Of a DNA stretch of 19,726 nucleotides, positions 1 through 8,588 are shown piece by piece. The notes below the pieces were generated by a model. It worked only from the letters and a program-made list of their open reading frames with translations. It ran no database searches and was not told where the DNA came from. How positions within the stretch are numbered: position 1 is the first letter of the stretch; every line of letters begins with the position of its first letter. A program made the translations under genes and the position numbers. This DNA comes from Candidatus Raymondbacteria bacterium RIFOXYA2_FULL_49_16 (GTDB lineage Bacteria > Fibrobacterota > OXYB2-FULL-49-7 > XYB2-FULL-49-35). The DNA lies in assembly GCA_001789205.1 (NCBI GenBank), contig MFYT01000110.1, positions 1 to 19,726 on the forward strand. Reading direction: 5' to 3'.

Positions 1-143
1 TCAATTGAGGTCATTAGTTGCAGAATGACGCCCGTACACACAAGGCTATTCATCAATTGAGGTCATTAGTTGCAGAATGACGCCCGTACACACAAGGCAT
101 TCATCAATTGAGGTCATTAGTTGCAGAATGACGCCCGTACACA
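1..143. repeat. 51-52 bp tandem direct repeats (2 full units plus a 40 bp partial)
   Basis: Units run 1-52, 53-103 and 104-143. The first 40 bases of each are identical, and the units differ only by a one-base length change in the 3' linker. Each unit opens with the palindrome TCAATTGA and contains a 6 bp stem (GTCATT/AATGAC, 10-29 in unit 1) with an 8 nt loop. The motif GCCCGTACA that ends each conserved part recurs once more at 174-182, so a decayed fourth copy may lie there. The array starts at the first base of the window and probably continues to the left. It lies downstream of the minus-strand lipoprotein gene. Function unknown. Confidence 0.9.
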
Positions 144-165
144 TACGATTAAAGGCGTCTTGATA

Positions 166-198
166 AGATAGGCGCCCGTACAGGCCTCGCGCCTATCT
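166..198 (-). terminator. Hairpin at the 3' end of the PL26-like gene
   Basis: A perfect 10 bp inverted repeat, AGATAGGCGC (166-175) and GCGCCTATCT (189-198), encloses a 13 nt loop and overlaps the stop codon (193-195) of the minus-strand gene. No T-run follows on the minus strand, so it is not a textbook intrinsic terminator. It could stabilise the mRNA 3' end or be part of the neighbouring repeat structure. Confidence 0.4.
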
Positions 199-2661
199 CC
201 CTTTAGTATTCATCACCTGCAAATACTTCCCCCCATACCCGAATACCTGCACAAGCGTTTTCTGTCCGCAGTAGGTAGAGGGTAGCTGTTTCTCGGCTGA
301 TTCGAAAAGCTCAACGCCTTTTTTCCGGTACGCGTCCCTATTAGGATCTTTGTCATTGGCCCATGAATAGGCGGCCAGTACCGCGTCCGAGACCATAAAG
401 TCCACGCTCCACCAGGACGACTTGTCCGAACGAAGCACAAGATCGCCCACATCCAGCAATGTCGCGCGCGCATCTGAGAAATCACGATCGTGTCCGTCAA
501 CAGCCTCTTTCCAGGAAAGAAAATAGTCCAGATTCCTTCCCAGCATGCCCATGCCCATGTCAACGCCCGGCTTCCTGCCGCCTGGTTGCACCATGCGTAT
601 CAGTTCCATTGCCTGGTCATAGTAACGCTGCTCCCCGGTAATGAGATAGGCGTTCATCTGGCCCAGCAGCAGGTTCGGATATCCCCGTGGATTGTTGTCG
701 AGTCCTTTTTTCTTGAGCCAGACATATCGCTGCCGAGCATCCTGGGAAAATTCCGCGTTTTCAAGTGCAGCGTCGAGCACAAACCGTATGCCGGAAAGGT
801 AAAAATACTGGAACAATCCATGCGTATACTGGTGGCCTGTCTCGGGCCCGCCGCTCGCGTAGGTGATGTTGAATTTTGTCCCTTCAATGGGAAAGGACCG
901 GTGACCGGACCGCCAGGCAGCGCACCCGTGCGTCGTATGCGCGAACATGCCGTGGTTGTAGGGCGAAAGGTCGCCGCACGTATGATAAATATCGATATCA
1001 GCGCTGTGGCGCGCCTGTTCCTCCGCCAGAGTGAACCACGCGCGCTCCCCGGAACGGACCCACTGTCCAAAAGCCCCATCCGCGACATCGTATTCATTGT
1101 TGTAATGGGAAACGGGGAAATCATATCCTCCCTTTTTCGTGTGGTCGCATTCGTGGTCGGCAAAAGCGTCGCCAAAATCACGCCACCCCCATTCGTCAAT
1201 AACCCAACGCTGGGAAAAATAGGTCCTTTGTACAGGGCCTGTGGGGGCAATGGCCGATGCGCTGGTATGTTCATAATTTTTTGCACGCACTGTATCAACA
1301 GGCCCAAAGGGAAAGAAGGCCTTTGTCGACATATAATAGGCGGGCAGCGCTCGAAGCAAGAGCGGATACTGCGCAGCGGTCAGCAAATGGGTAATGTCCA
1401 CGATAGGGCTCTTTGCGGGATTGAAAAAAGTGACGGTAAGCTCATGCGTTTTCTGTTCGCCGCCGCGGAGTTCGTACCAGTCGCCAAACGAGCCGGGAAA
1501 CAGATGTGCGGCGCACGCTGAATCGCCGATGGAAAGCGCTGCGGGAAAATTTTGCCAGAAATGGCGCATGCCCAGGCCAATGCCGCTGTTCTTTGATGAA
1601 ACAACCAGCACACCGCGCGCCTGATCGCCCTGCGCCAGCACTGTCCGGCTCTGCGAAAGCCTGAACCCCTGGTACCGCATAGGCACCCTGTAAAACCTGT
1701 TCATATGCGTCTGCGCATTCCAGCTCTTTCCACCGCTCGATTCCTGATGCAGCAGTACTGGCGTGTTAAGACCCGATGCAAGGGTGACCGGCAGCGGCAC
1801 TTCTGTTGTATCCCTGCCGATAAGCGCCTCGGTGTATGCAGCCGGGTCTGTTGGCCGCAACACAAGGCTCATATCCCTGAAAAAAAGGGACCCTGCTGCT
1901 CCAAGGTCCCAATTGTTTCCTTTGTGGTTTTCAGGGCGGGGATTTTTCAGCGTATGGAACAACCGCACAGTCGCCGAACCAGCGAAAAACTGCATGCGGA
2001 GAACATAATGCACAAGGGTGTTTCCCTCGGGATCGAGGTAGCCGCCCGTGGCTTTGAGTGTCACACTTTCGCTTCCGGAATCCTCGACAACGATATAGGC
2101 GGATCCATTCATGCGGCAGGTGTTGCCTAGCGTATCCACAAGAAAAAAGCCGCTTCTCCCGGATTCATCCATGATGGTGCGGCCGTTCATTGACACCTTC
2201 CTGAACAGGGAAAATGAGGAGGCGTCCAGGGTGAAAACCGCGGCGCCAGTATTGACTGTTATGCTGTCATTGTCCCTTGTCAGGGAAAGGATCTGGTGCG
2301 CGGGACGCACAGTCATGGAGACCAGCGTATAGTTCCTTGTCTCTCCCGGGGCAAATGGCTGACCGAAAAACTCCACCAGGGCCCAGCGCACCCCTTTGTT
2401 TTTCCAGAATGAAAGCGGTATGATCTGGGCGGCCACCGGAACGCCGCGAGGATCGAGCACACGAAGATCGGAAGCGGACGCTATGGTTGAAGGGGCAAAG
2501 GGAATGCCCGACTGAATCCAGGGACGGCCCTGTACATACGGCGTGCTGTTCGTGACTGTAAGCGGTATTTCCACGTCCCTGGTCCTCAGCTTCTGACCAG
2601 GCATAAGCCCGCACCCTGCAAAACAGACGCACCCAGCGAAAGCTATGATCATCGCCTTCAT
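193..2661 (-). CDS. RIFT-barrel lipoprotein, PcRGLX/YetA-like (PL26-type exo-rhamnogalacturonan lyase candidate)
   Basis: Predicted outer-surface lipoprotein of 822 aa that probably degrades a pectin-type polysaccharide. The start at 2661 is chosen over the longer frame (2724) because it is preceded by AAGGGAG and begins a lipoprotein signal: basic MK, a short hydrophobic run, then lipobox F-A-G-C with Cys17. Residues about 28-105 resemble the N-terminal RIFT-barrel domain of the PcRGLX/YetA family (pattern 'PLTVTN..P...G.P...GIPF', then 'GVRWALVEF'). A central all-helical region carries the family's conserved aromatic and polar clusters: WGWRDFGD at 491-498, HYNNEYD at 519-525, ARHSADIDIYH at 550-560, and a GHQYTHGLFQYFYLSG stretch near 609-624. 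Length fits PL26-type enzymes. It is divergent from two beta-helix proteins, which suggests a shared substrate. Family membership is judged from remembered motifs; lyase activity and substrate are inferred. Confidence 0.75.
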   Translation of the reverse strand: MKAMIIAFAGCVCFAGCGLMPGQKLRTRDVEIPLTVTNSTPYVQGRPWIQSGIPFAPSTIASASDLRVLDPRGVPVAAQIIPLSFWKNKGVRWALVEFFGQPFAPGETRNYTLVSMTVRPAHQILSLTRDNDSITVNTGAAVFTLDASSFSLFRKVSMNGRTIMDESGRSGFFLVDTLGNTCRMNGSAYIVVEDSGSESVTLKATGGYLDPEGNTLVHYVLRMQFFAGSATVRLFHTLKNPRPENHKGNNWDLGAAGSLFFRDMSLVLRPTDPAAYTEALIGRDTTEVPLPVTLASGLNTPVLLHQESSGGKSWNAQTHMNRFYRVPMRYQGFRLSQSRTVLAQGDQARGVLVVSSKNSGIGLGMRHFWQNFPAALSIGDSACAAHLFPGSFGDWYELRGGEQKTHELTVTFFNPAKSPIVDITHLLTAAQYPLLLRALPAYYMSTKAFFPFGPVDTVRAKNYEHTSASAIAPTGPVQRTYFSQRWVIDEWGWRDFGDAFADHECDHTKKGGYDFPVSHYNNEYDVADGAFGQWVRSGERAWFTLAEEQARHSADIDIYHTCGDLSPYNHGMFAHTTHGCAAWRSGHRSFPIEGTKFNITYASGGPETGHQYTHGLFQYFYLSGIRFVLDAALENAEFSQDARQRYVWLKKKGLDNNPRGYPNLLLGQMNAYLITGEQRYYDQAMELIRMVQPGGRKPGVDMGMGMLGRNLDYFLSWKEAVDGHDRDFSDARATLLDVGDLVLRSDKSSWWSVDFMVSDAVLAAYSWANDKDPNRDAYRKKGVELFESAEKQLPSTYCGQKTLVQVFGYGGKYLQVMNTKGR

Positions 2662-2688
2662 AATTAAGCTCCCTTCGCTCTTTTCACT

Positions 2689-2717
2689 AAAATAACTCGT
2701 GCATACGCGGGATGCAA
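2689..2717 (-). promoter_or_regulatory. Predicted promoter of the PL26-like lipoprotein gene
   Basis: On the minus strand TTGCAT (2717-2712) is followed after exactly 17 nt by TATTTT (2694-2689), then a short leader with AAGGGAG before the ATG at 2661. The hexamers and spacing are identical to those in front of the transglutaminase-like gene (10691-10719). Confidence 0.6.
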
Positions 2718-2730
2718 CGCTCAATTGCCC

Positions 2731-2759
2731 TTGATCCTGTCACTGATGAAATATATTTT
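2731..2759 (+). promoter_or_regulatory. Predicted promoter of the first beta-helix gene
   Basis: TTGATC (2731-2736), 17 nt, TATTTT (2754-2759), pointing toward the ATG at 2791. It is divergent from the lipoprotein promoter with 13 nt between the two -35 boxes, so one regulator could act on both. Confidence 0.5.
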
Positions 2760-2790
2760 AATCTTAATTAGGGGGAGAAAGGGCCGTCGT

Positions 2791-4008
2791 ATGGTCCGGA
2801 AATTAGTTTTTTTCCTTTGTCTGTTGATTTTCCTTTCCACATTTGTCCACAGCCGTAAAATCGAATTCAACGGTTCCGACATCCGGCAGGCCATGAAGTC
2901 CCTGGAAAGCAACGATACCCTGCTCATTTTCAAAGGTGTATACGCCATTTCCGGCGCAGGGTGGATGGAAAACAAGGAGAACATAGCCTTGATTTCACGG
3001 GACGGCCCGGGAAAGGCCATTATCCGCGCCATGGGAAAAGACCATGTCAAGGAACCAATCTCCTTTTTTAAATGCAAAAACATCACGGTTGATGGCCTCG
3101 AAGTCCGCAATGCGGGCAGTAACCTCCTCAAGACGAGCGGATGCGAGAACGTGGTGATCAGGAACTGTTACCTGCACACGGCCTTTGGCATGAGCGACTG
3201 TATAAAGGTCTGCAGCGATGGCAAGGGCGGATATTCGAAAAACGTCCTTATAACCGGGTGCATCATCCATTCACCCGGGCTCAATAGCGGCGTTGGCGCC
3301 ATGGAATTCGAGGAAAACCTCGATTTTATGCATACGGCGCATGCGGTGGTACGCGACTGCTGGATGTTCCATATCGACACACTAGGTAACCAGTTGGCCT
3401 ATGCAAAGGGCGGAAGCAGAGACATTCTTTTTGAAAACTGTCTCTTTGGCCCCCAGTCGGCCATTGCGTGGGACCCGGCAGTCGGCGGTGGTGTTGCGAA
3501 CGTAAAAGAGGGATACAATGTCGAAAACGAGACCGTCATTAATTGCGTGTTCATCGACTGCCCCCATGGCGCAATAGGATCGTTCGGGACAAAAAATTAC
3601 ATGATCCGCAACAACGTTTTTTTCAATTGCGGCCACAGGACTCGTGAAAGCCCTCCCCAGATGGGAATTATCCACGTGAAAAACGGCGGCGGCGCAGCCA
3701 GGAACAGCGTGGATTTCCGCATTTCCGGCAACATCTTTTACAATGACAAAGGAAAGGACGTCTATGCCTTGTGCGCACAAGGCGTTCTGATTAATGGTAT
3801 GCAGCATGACAGCAATTCTTATTTCAATAAAAACGCCAATGTCCTCGCTTCGTCCGAGTATGACCCAAAGCAGGAAAAACATGCAACATGGGCGGATCCA
3901 TTCAACGGCAGACCGCCCCTATTCAAAATGCCCGCTTTAGATTCAACATGGAATTGGAATCGACTCGATTCGCTCCGCAGGGCAGTCATGGCAACATTCA
4001 GGAAATAA
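2791..4008 (+). CDS. Secreted right-handed parallel beta-helix protein (first paralog, no sorting domain)
   Basis: 405 aa secreted protein, probably a carbohydrate-active or carbohydrate-binding beta-helix. Start ATG 2791 is chosen because it opens a clear signal peptide (MVRK, then a hydrophobic core, cleavage likely after VHS at residue 21) and has purine-rich GGGGGAGAAAGG upstream; an in-frame TTG at 2725 adds only an implausible extension. From about residue 60 to 345 it shows regular beta-helix rungs, with recurring units such as 'NITVDGLEVRNAG', 'NVVIRNCYL' and 'NVLITGCIIHSPG'. It is clearly paralogous to the next gene: segments such as CLFGPQS.IAWDPAVGGGVA and GIIHVK.GGGAA are shared. 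It stops right after the helix and lacks the C-terminal domain of its paralog. No specific lyase family or catalytic residue is recognised. It may act with the divergent PL26-like lipoprotein. Confidence 0.8.
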   Translation: MVRKLVFFLCLLIFLSTFVHSRKIEFNGSDIRQAMKSLESNDTLLIFKGVYAISGAGWMENKENIALISRDGPGKAIIRAMGKDHVKEPISFFKCKNITVDGLEVRNAGSNLLKTSGCENVVIRNCYLHTAFGMSDCIKVCSDGKGGYSKNVLITGCIIHSPGLNSGVGAMEFEENLDFMHTAHAVVRDCWMFHIDTLGNQLAYAKGGSRDILFENCLFGPQSAIAWDPAVGGGVANVKEGYNVENETVINCVFIDCPHGAIGSFGTKNYMIRNNVFFNCGHRTRESPPQMGIIHVKNGGGAARNSVDFRISGNIFYNDKGKDVYALCAQGVLINGMQHDSNSYFNKNANVLASSEYDPKQEKHATWADPFNGRPPLFKMPALDSTWNWNRLDSLRRAVMATFRK

Positions 4009-4015
4009 AATTTCA

Positions 4016-4050
4016 TTGAATTAATTTAAGCGTTAAAGTAATTTTATAGT
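4016..4050 (+). promoter_or_regulatory. Predicted promoter of the second beta-helix gene
   Basis: The gap between the paralogs (4009-4072) is AT-rich. TTGAAT (4016-4021), 17 nt, TAATTT (4039-4044) fits the TTG-N20-TAnnTT pattern used elsewhere in the window. An overlapping TATAGT (4045-4050) is an alternative -10. The start codon at 4073 has a strong AGGGGG (4061-4066) six bases upstream. The gene may therefore have its own promoter as well as read-through. Confidence 0.4.
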
Positions 4051-4072
4051 ATTAATAAAAAGGGGGCTTTTT

Positions 4073-5719
4073 ATGAGAATAACACCTGTATTGTTCCTGC
4101 TGTATTTTGTTTTATTTCCAAGTACCGTGAGCGCCAGGCAGGTAACACCGACTGTCGCTTATATATATTCGGTCTTTAGCAGGCTTGCCAGTAACGATAC
4201 ATTCATGCTTCCCGCTGGGACCTATTATCTATCGTCCCGTGCGCAGCTGTCAGACCTGGTAAATGTTGCTGTCATTTCCCGCGACGGTCCTGGCAAGGCT
4301 GTCATTATTGGAACAACACCAGCCAGTAATGCGGAATCAATAGTCTTTGAAAAATGCTCAACCGTCTCCATTATCGGGATTGAAATACGGCAGAGCGGCG
4401 ACAATATCCTCAAATTCGGAGGATGTACCAATGTCCTTGTCAAGGACTGCTATATCCACAACGCCTCAAACCAGGGAGACTGCATCAAGGCAACCCAGCA
4501 CGGGGCTGACAATACAATGACATCAAATATAACCATTCAGGGCTGCATCATTCATTCACCCGGCCACACGTCGTCGACCGAGTTCGAGGAATGCTTCGAT
4601 ATGATGTACACGCGCAATGCTTTAATAACGGACTGCTGGTTCTTCCTCACCGATACGGGCGGAAACCAGCTCTCGTATCCCAAAGGCGGGTGCGAGGACA
4701 TTATTTATGAACGCTGCCTCTTTGGCCCGCAGTCAACCATTGCGTGGGACCCGGCAGTGGGCGGCGGGGTCGCAAGCGTGACATCGGGCTTCAATGTGGA
4801 GCGTGAAACCATACGCAGCTGCGTGTTTTTCGACTGCCATAGCGGCGCGGTCGGATCGTTCGGCAGCAAGGATTTCTGGATTTATAACAACACCTTCATC
4901 AACTGCGCCCACCGCACGGACAGAAGCCCCCAGTACCTGGGTATCATCCATGTGAAACACGGCGGCGGCGCCGCGGCGAACAGTGAAAACTTCTATATCT
5001 ACAACAACGCGTTTTACAACAACCAGCAAAAAAACGTGTACATTTTTTGTACGCAGGGTGTGACCGCACTGAACGTCAACCATGACTACAACGCGTATTA
5101 CAATACAGGATCCATCCTGACAACCGTGGATTACAACCCTGCCACCGAGGGCAACCGGGTGACCGCGAACCCCTATGCGGCAGGCGCGCCGGACATCCCC
5201 GCGCTGCCCAATGTCACCATATCATCGCATACGTGGGCGCAGCTCGATTCCTTAAAAAAACTCATTATACGCCAGTGCCGCACTGCCGCAGGGGCCTCGG
5301 TCATTGACCATGGCACTGCCGCGAACGCCACTCCCTATCCCGATGTAACCGCTGACATAGAAGGTCTTTCAAGTCCCTATAACAACGTATACGACATCGG
5401 CGCCTATGAATATGATCCCTCGGTAACGGTTGAACAAAACCCGCCCGCGGCGCAAACCCCTGGCATTGCGGTCTGGCCCAATCCTTTTAATCCTGTTGTG
5501 ACAATAGCGGTCAATGGTCAACGGCCCACGGGAAAGGGAACTACGCTGTGCTCATTGTATGACGCCCGGGGAAAACTGGTCAAAAAGGTCTTTGCAATCC
5601 GCGCTGGCAGCGGTGCGTACCTGACCTGGGACGCGACAGGCATGGCATCAGGCGTATATACGATACGGACAGTGATTGATAATATGAGCTATTCAAAAAG
5701 AATCATTCTTACCCGATAA
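4073..5719 (+). CDS. Secreted right-handed beta-helix protein with FlgD-Ig/Por-type C-terminal domain (second paralog)
   Basis: 548 aa. The signal peptide ends near VSA at residue 21. Residues about 60-360 form the beta-helix, colinear with the preceding paralog over its full helix (shared blocks NQL.Y.KGG, CLFGPQS.IAWDPAVGGG, GIIHVK.GGGAA). A linker (about 360-455) follows, and the last 90 residues form a small Ig-like domain with the PNPFNP motif near its start, 'LYDARGKLV' in the middle and 'GVYTIRTV...KRIILTR' at the end. This architecture is typical of FlgD-Ig-like or type IX secretion sorting domains in the FCB group, so the protein is probably exported and surface-attached or released by a sorting machinery; no such machinery is encoded here. 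The start has a good ribosome binding site. Enzymatic activity is not assigned: it could be a polysaccharide lyase, an esterase or a binding protein. It is likely a tandem duplication product with the upstream gene. Confidence 0.82.
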   Translation: MRITPVLFLLYFVLFPSTVSARQVTPTVAYIYSVFSRLASNDTFMLPAGTYYLSSRAQLSDLVNVAVISRDGPGKAVIIGTTPASNAESIVFEKCSTVSIIGIEIRQSGDNILKFGGCTNVLVKDCYIHNASNQGDCIKATQHGADNTMTSNITIQGCIIHSPGHTSSTEFEECFDMMYTRNALITDCWFFLTDTGGNQLSYPKGGCEDIIYERCLFGPQSTIAWDPAVGGGVASVTSGFNVERETIRSCVFFDCHSGAVGSFGSKDFWIYNNTFINCAHRTDRSPQYLGIIHVKHGGGAAANSENFYIYNNAFYNNQQKNVYIFCTQGVTALNVNHDYNAYYNTGSILTTVDYNPATEGNRVTANPYAAGAPDIPALPNVTISSHTWAQLDSLKKLIIRQCRTAAGASVIDHGTAANATPYPDVTADIEGLSSPYNNVYDIGAYEYDPSVTVEQNPPAAQTPGIAVWPNPFNPVVTIAVNGQRPTGKGTTLCSLYDARGKLVKKVFAIRAGSGAYLTWDATGMASGVYTIRTVIDNMSYSKRIILTR

Positions 5720-5730
5720 GGCGCGCGGCC

Positions 5731-5760
5731 TGCCGCACACGCGGTCATGGGTGTTTTTTT
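5731..5760 (+). terminator. Weak intrinsic terminator candidate
   Basis: Downstream of the beta-helix stop, CCGC (5733-5736), loop ACAC, GCGG (5741-5744) forms a short stem, with an alternative 4 bp ACAC/GTGT stem ending at the T-run. Seven Ts follow at 5754-5760. The stem is short, so termination would be modest. Confidence 0.3.
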
Positions 5761-5809
5761 ATTATTTTCTAAGAATCTCTCCTGATAAAAAAGTATTTTC
5801 TATGCCGTC

Positions 5810-7324
5810 ATGGATCGCCATATATTCACGGAAAACATCCTCGAACTCATCCGCCGCACCTCGGTTTTTCTGTCCGCTGACGTGGCAGAGGCGCTTGCAG
5901 CGGGCCGAAAATTGGAGCAGGAAGGGTCGCGCGCCGCGTTCGCGCTCGATCTTGTGCTCCACAACATCGGCATGGCAAAGCAGGCCGCTCTCCCTATCTG
6001 CCAGGACACGGGCCTCCAAACATTTTATATAAAACACCCTGTTGGCTTCAATACTCTATTGCTGGAAAAAGCCATCATTGACGCTGTTGTTACGGCAACG
6101 GAAAAAGGATTTCTGCGTCAGAACTCCGTGGACAGCCTAACGGGAAAAAATTCCGGCACCAATACTGGACCCGGCAGTCCGGCCATTCACGCCGAAGCGT
6201 GGGAACAGGATTTCATTGACATACGGATGATCCAGAAAGGCGGCGGGTCGGAAAACGTCAGCGCCCAGTATTCACTGCCCGCGTCCATCCAGGGGAAAAA
6301 ATGCGGCCGCGACCTTGCGGGCGTGCGCGCCTGCATTCTTGATGCGCTGCACCATGCCCAGGGAAAAGGGTGCAGCCCGGGTTTTATCGGCGTATGCGTG
6401 GGCGGTGACCGGGCCGCGGGATACGATCACGCCAAACAACAGATGCTCCGCCCAACCGACGATGTCAATTCTGTTCCCGAACTTGCGGAGCTTGAGGCGC
6501 GCATTCTGACCGAGGCCAACCAGCTCGACATTGGTCCCATGGGTTTTGGCGGCAAGACAACGCTCCTCTCCTGCAAAATCGGGTGTCTCAACCGCGTGCC
6601 CGCGAGTTTTTTCGTCACCACGGCCTATATGTGCTGGGCATTCCGCAGGCGGGGCGTGGCGCTGAATCCCGATGGCACTGTGCGGGAATGGCTGTACCAG
6701 GCGCCCGGCGAATTTGAAAGACCCGTTGCTGTTCCCCGGTCCGTCCTTGCCGCGAGCGCGTTGAAAAAGATCATGTTTCCCGCATTAGCTGAAACCATCA
6801 GGTCCCTTGTGGTTGGCGACGTGGTGCTGGTCAGCGGGACCATTTTCACGGGTCGCGACGCGGTCCACAAATACCTCGCCGAGGGCGGCGAACTTGACGC
6901 GATCAGAAACGGCGTCATCTACCACTGCGGTCCGATCATGATCAAGGAAGGCGGCGGCTACCGTACCCTTGCCGCGGGCCCGACAACATCCATCCGCGAA
7001 GAGCCCTATCAGGCAAAGATCATCGAAAAATTCGGCGTCCAGGCGGTCATCGGTAAAGGCGGCATGGGTGCGGCCACACTTGAGGCCCTCAAGAAGCAGG
7101 GCGCGGTCTACCTGCACGCTGTTGGCGGCGCCGCTCAAGTGTACGCGCAGTGCGTCAAAAAGGTGGGGAAGGTCTACCTGTCTGAATTCGGCAGCCCCGA
7201 GGCGGTCTGGGAACTTGCGGTTGAGGACTTTCCCGCGGTCGTGACCATGGATTCGCACGGCTACTCCCTTCACATGGATATCATGCAGCGGTCAACGGAC
7301 GTACTCAGGCATATTCTTAAATAA
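5810..7324 (+). CDS. fumA: Fumarate hydratase, class I ([4Fe-4S], alpha and beta domains fused)
   Basis: Interconverts fumarate and (S)-malate in the TCA cycle or its reductive branch; cytoplasmic. 504 aa in the single-chain arrangement. The N-terminal domain (about 1-300) has the class I signatures PICQDTG (Cys64), GVCVGGDR (Cys196) and a third cysteine in 'YMCWAFRR' (Cys275), which by family analogy bind the iron-sulfur cluster. The C-terminal domain (about 310-500) has '[16 protein letters not shown]', [25 protein letters not shown] and [10 protein letters not shown]. Class I enzymes are oxygen-labile, which fits an anaerobic or microaerophilic host. The ATG at 5810 has no clear Shine-Dalgarno. 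TATTTT lies at 5794-5799, ten bases upstream, so a very short leader is possible, though no matching -35 is visible. icd follows after 14 bp, making an operon. Paralogous tartrate dehydratases share the fold, but the TCA neighbours favour fumarase. Confidence 0.93.
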   Translation: MDRHIFTENILELIRRTSVFLSADVAEALAAGRKLEQEGSRAAFALDLVLHNIGMAKQAALPICQDTGLQTFYIKHPVGFNTLLLEKAIIDAVVTATEKGFLRQNSVDSLTGKNSGTNTGPGSPAIHAEAWEQDFIDIRMIQKGGGSENVSAQYSLPASIQGKKCGRDLAGVRACILDALHHAQGKGCSPGFIGVCVGGDRAAGYDHAKQQMLRPTDDVNSVPELAELEARILTEANQLDIGPMGFGGKTTLLSCKIGCLNRVPASFFVTTAYMCWAFRRRGVALNPDGTVREWLYQAPGEFERPVAVPRSVLAASALKKIMFPALAETIRSLVVGDVVLVSGTIFTGRDAVHKYLAEGGELDAIRNGVIYHCGPIMIKEGGGYRTLAAGPTTSIREEPYQAKIIEKFGVQAVIGKGGMGAATLEALKKQGAVYLHAVGGAAQVYAQCVKKVGKVYLSEFGSPEAVWELAVEDFPAVVTMDSHGYSLHMDIMQRSTDVLRHILK

Positions 7325-7338
7325 CCAAGGAGCACCAC

Positions 7339-8562
7339 ATGGCACCAGGCGAAAAAATTCAGATCAGAAACGGCGCGCTCTTGACCCCGGACAACCCGAT
7401 CATCCCTTTCATACGGGGCGACGGCACAGGTCCTGACATCTGGAACGCTTCGGTGATGGTGTTCGACGCTGCCGTGAAAAAAGCCTATAATGGAAAGCGC
7501 GCCATTGCCTGGAAAGAGGTGTTTGCCGGCGAAGAGGCCTTCAAGAAAACCAATTCATGGCTGCCCGAGGAGACCCTTGCCGCGTTCCGCGAATACCTGG
7601 TGGGCATCAAGGGGCCGCTCACCACGCCGGTCGGCGGCGGTATCCGCTCGCTCAACGTGGCCCTGCGCCAAGAACTCGACCTCTACGCATGCGTGCGGCC
7701 AGTGCGCTGGTTCCAGGGCGTTCCCAGCCCAGTCAAAGACCCTGGCGCTATCGATATGGTCATTTTTCGTGAGAATACCGAGGACGTCTACGCGGGCATT
7801 GAATGGGCCGCGGGAACGCCTGAGGCGAAAAAGATCATTGATTTCCTGCTGAAAGAGATGAACGTTAAAAAAATCAGGTTCCCGGAGACCTCCGGTATCG
7901 GCATTAAACCCATGTCCAGCGAGGGGACCGAGCGGCTTGCCCGCGCAGCCATTGAGTATGCCATTGCCAATGGCCGGAAAAGCATTACCCTTGTACATAA
8001 GGGCAATATACAGAAATACACCGAAGGCGCCTTTCGCGACTGGGGCTATGCGCTGGCAAAAAGAGAATACGGCGCTGTCTATTACCAGGGCGGTCCATGG
8101 CAAGTCATTAAAAAGGACGGCAGGGAGATCATTATGAAGGACATTATTGCCGACGCCTTTTTACAGCAGATCCTCACGCGGCCGCGCGAATACGACGTTA
8201 TCGCCACACCCAACCTCAATGGCGACTATATTTCTGACGCGCTCGCCGCCCAGGTGGGCGGCATTGGCATTGCCCCGGGCGCCAATATCAATTATACCAC
8301 TGGCCACGGCATTTTCGAGGCCACGCACGGTACTGCCCCAAAATACGCGGGTCTGGACAAGGTAAACCCCGGCTCGGTCATTCTCTCGGGTGAGATGATG
8401 CTGCGCTATATGGGTTGGACCGAGGCCGCTGACCTGATCGTCGCGGCTTTGGACAAGACCATTGGCCAAAAAAAAGTGACCTATGATTTCGCCCGCCTTA
8501 TGGAGGGGGCGCATGAAATAAAATGCAGTGAGTTTGGCAAAGCGGTCGCCGGGAATATGTGA
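7339..8562 (+). CDS. icd: Isocitrate dehydrogenase, NADP-dependent
   Basis: Oxidative decarboxylation of isocitrate to 2-oxoglutarate with NADP; cytoplasmic TCA enzyme. 407 aa, about the length of the E. coli enzyme. Visible landmarks: [11 protein letters not shown] (25-35), the substrate loop [18 protein letters not shown] with Ser104 at the position phosphorylated in E. coli, [13 protein letters not shown] (144-156), Lys221, and the metal-binding aspartates in LNGDYISD (296 and 300). The cofactor determinants Lys335, Tyr336, Val342, Tyr382 and Arg386 match the NADP-type set, so NADP is predicted rather than NAD. The start has AAGGAG (7327-7332) six bases upstream. It sits 14 bp after fumarase in the same operon and converges with the transglutaminase-like gene 26 bp beyond its stop. 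Only the regulatory serine is seen; no AceK is in the window. Confidence 0.96.
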   Translation: MAPGEKIQIRNGALLTPDNPIIPFIRGDGTGPDIWNASVMVFDAAVKKAYNGKRAIAWKEVFAGEEAFKKTNSWLPEETLAAFREYLVGIKGPLTTPVGGGIRSLNVALRQELDLYACVRPVRWFQGVPSPVKDPGAIDMVIFRENTEDVYAGIEWAAGTPEAKKIIDFLLKEMNVKKIRFPETSGIGIKPMSSEGTERLARAAIEYAIANGRKSITLVHKGNIQKYTEGAFRDWGYALAKREYGAVYYQGGPWQVIKKDGREIIMKDIIADAFLQQILTRPREYDVIATPNLNGDYISDALAAQVGGIGIAPGANINYTTGHGIFEATHGTAPKYAGLDKVNPGSVILSGEMMLRYMGWTEAADLIVAALDKTIGQKKVTYDFARLMEGAHEIKCSEFGKAVAGNM

Positions 8563-8575
8563 CCTCAGCGACCGT
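8542..8575. terminator. Inverted repeat at a convergent gene junction
   Basis: CGGTCGC (8543-8549) pairs with GCGACCG (8568-8574), plus a G.T pair outside, around an 18 nt loop that contains the icd stop codon. A smaller overlapping GTGAC/GTCAC repeat is an alternative. It lies exactly where icd meets the minus-strand gene ending at 8589. Neither strand has a T-run, so bidirectional termination is only a possibility. Confidence 0.35.
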
Positions 8576-8588
8576 CACGGACAAGTGC

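Noticed and set aside
1-143. CRISPR array
   Set aside because: The segments between the conserved parts are nearly identical 11-12 bp linkers, not unique spacers of 25-40 bp, and no cas genes are present.
1-143. Integron attC sites
   Set aside because: The nearest core, GTTGCAG, does not match GTTRRRY, no matching inverse core is seen, and no gene cassettes lie between the units.
490-1521. 343 aa plus-strand reading frame
   Set aside because: It lies entirely antisense to the lipoprotein gene, whose protein has clear family motifs; the plus-strand product has no signal, motif or ribosome binding site.
2725-2790. TTG start extending the first beta-helix protein
   Set aside because: The extension would cover the predicted promoter and place a poor segment before a well-formed signal peptide starting at 2791.
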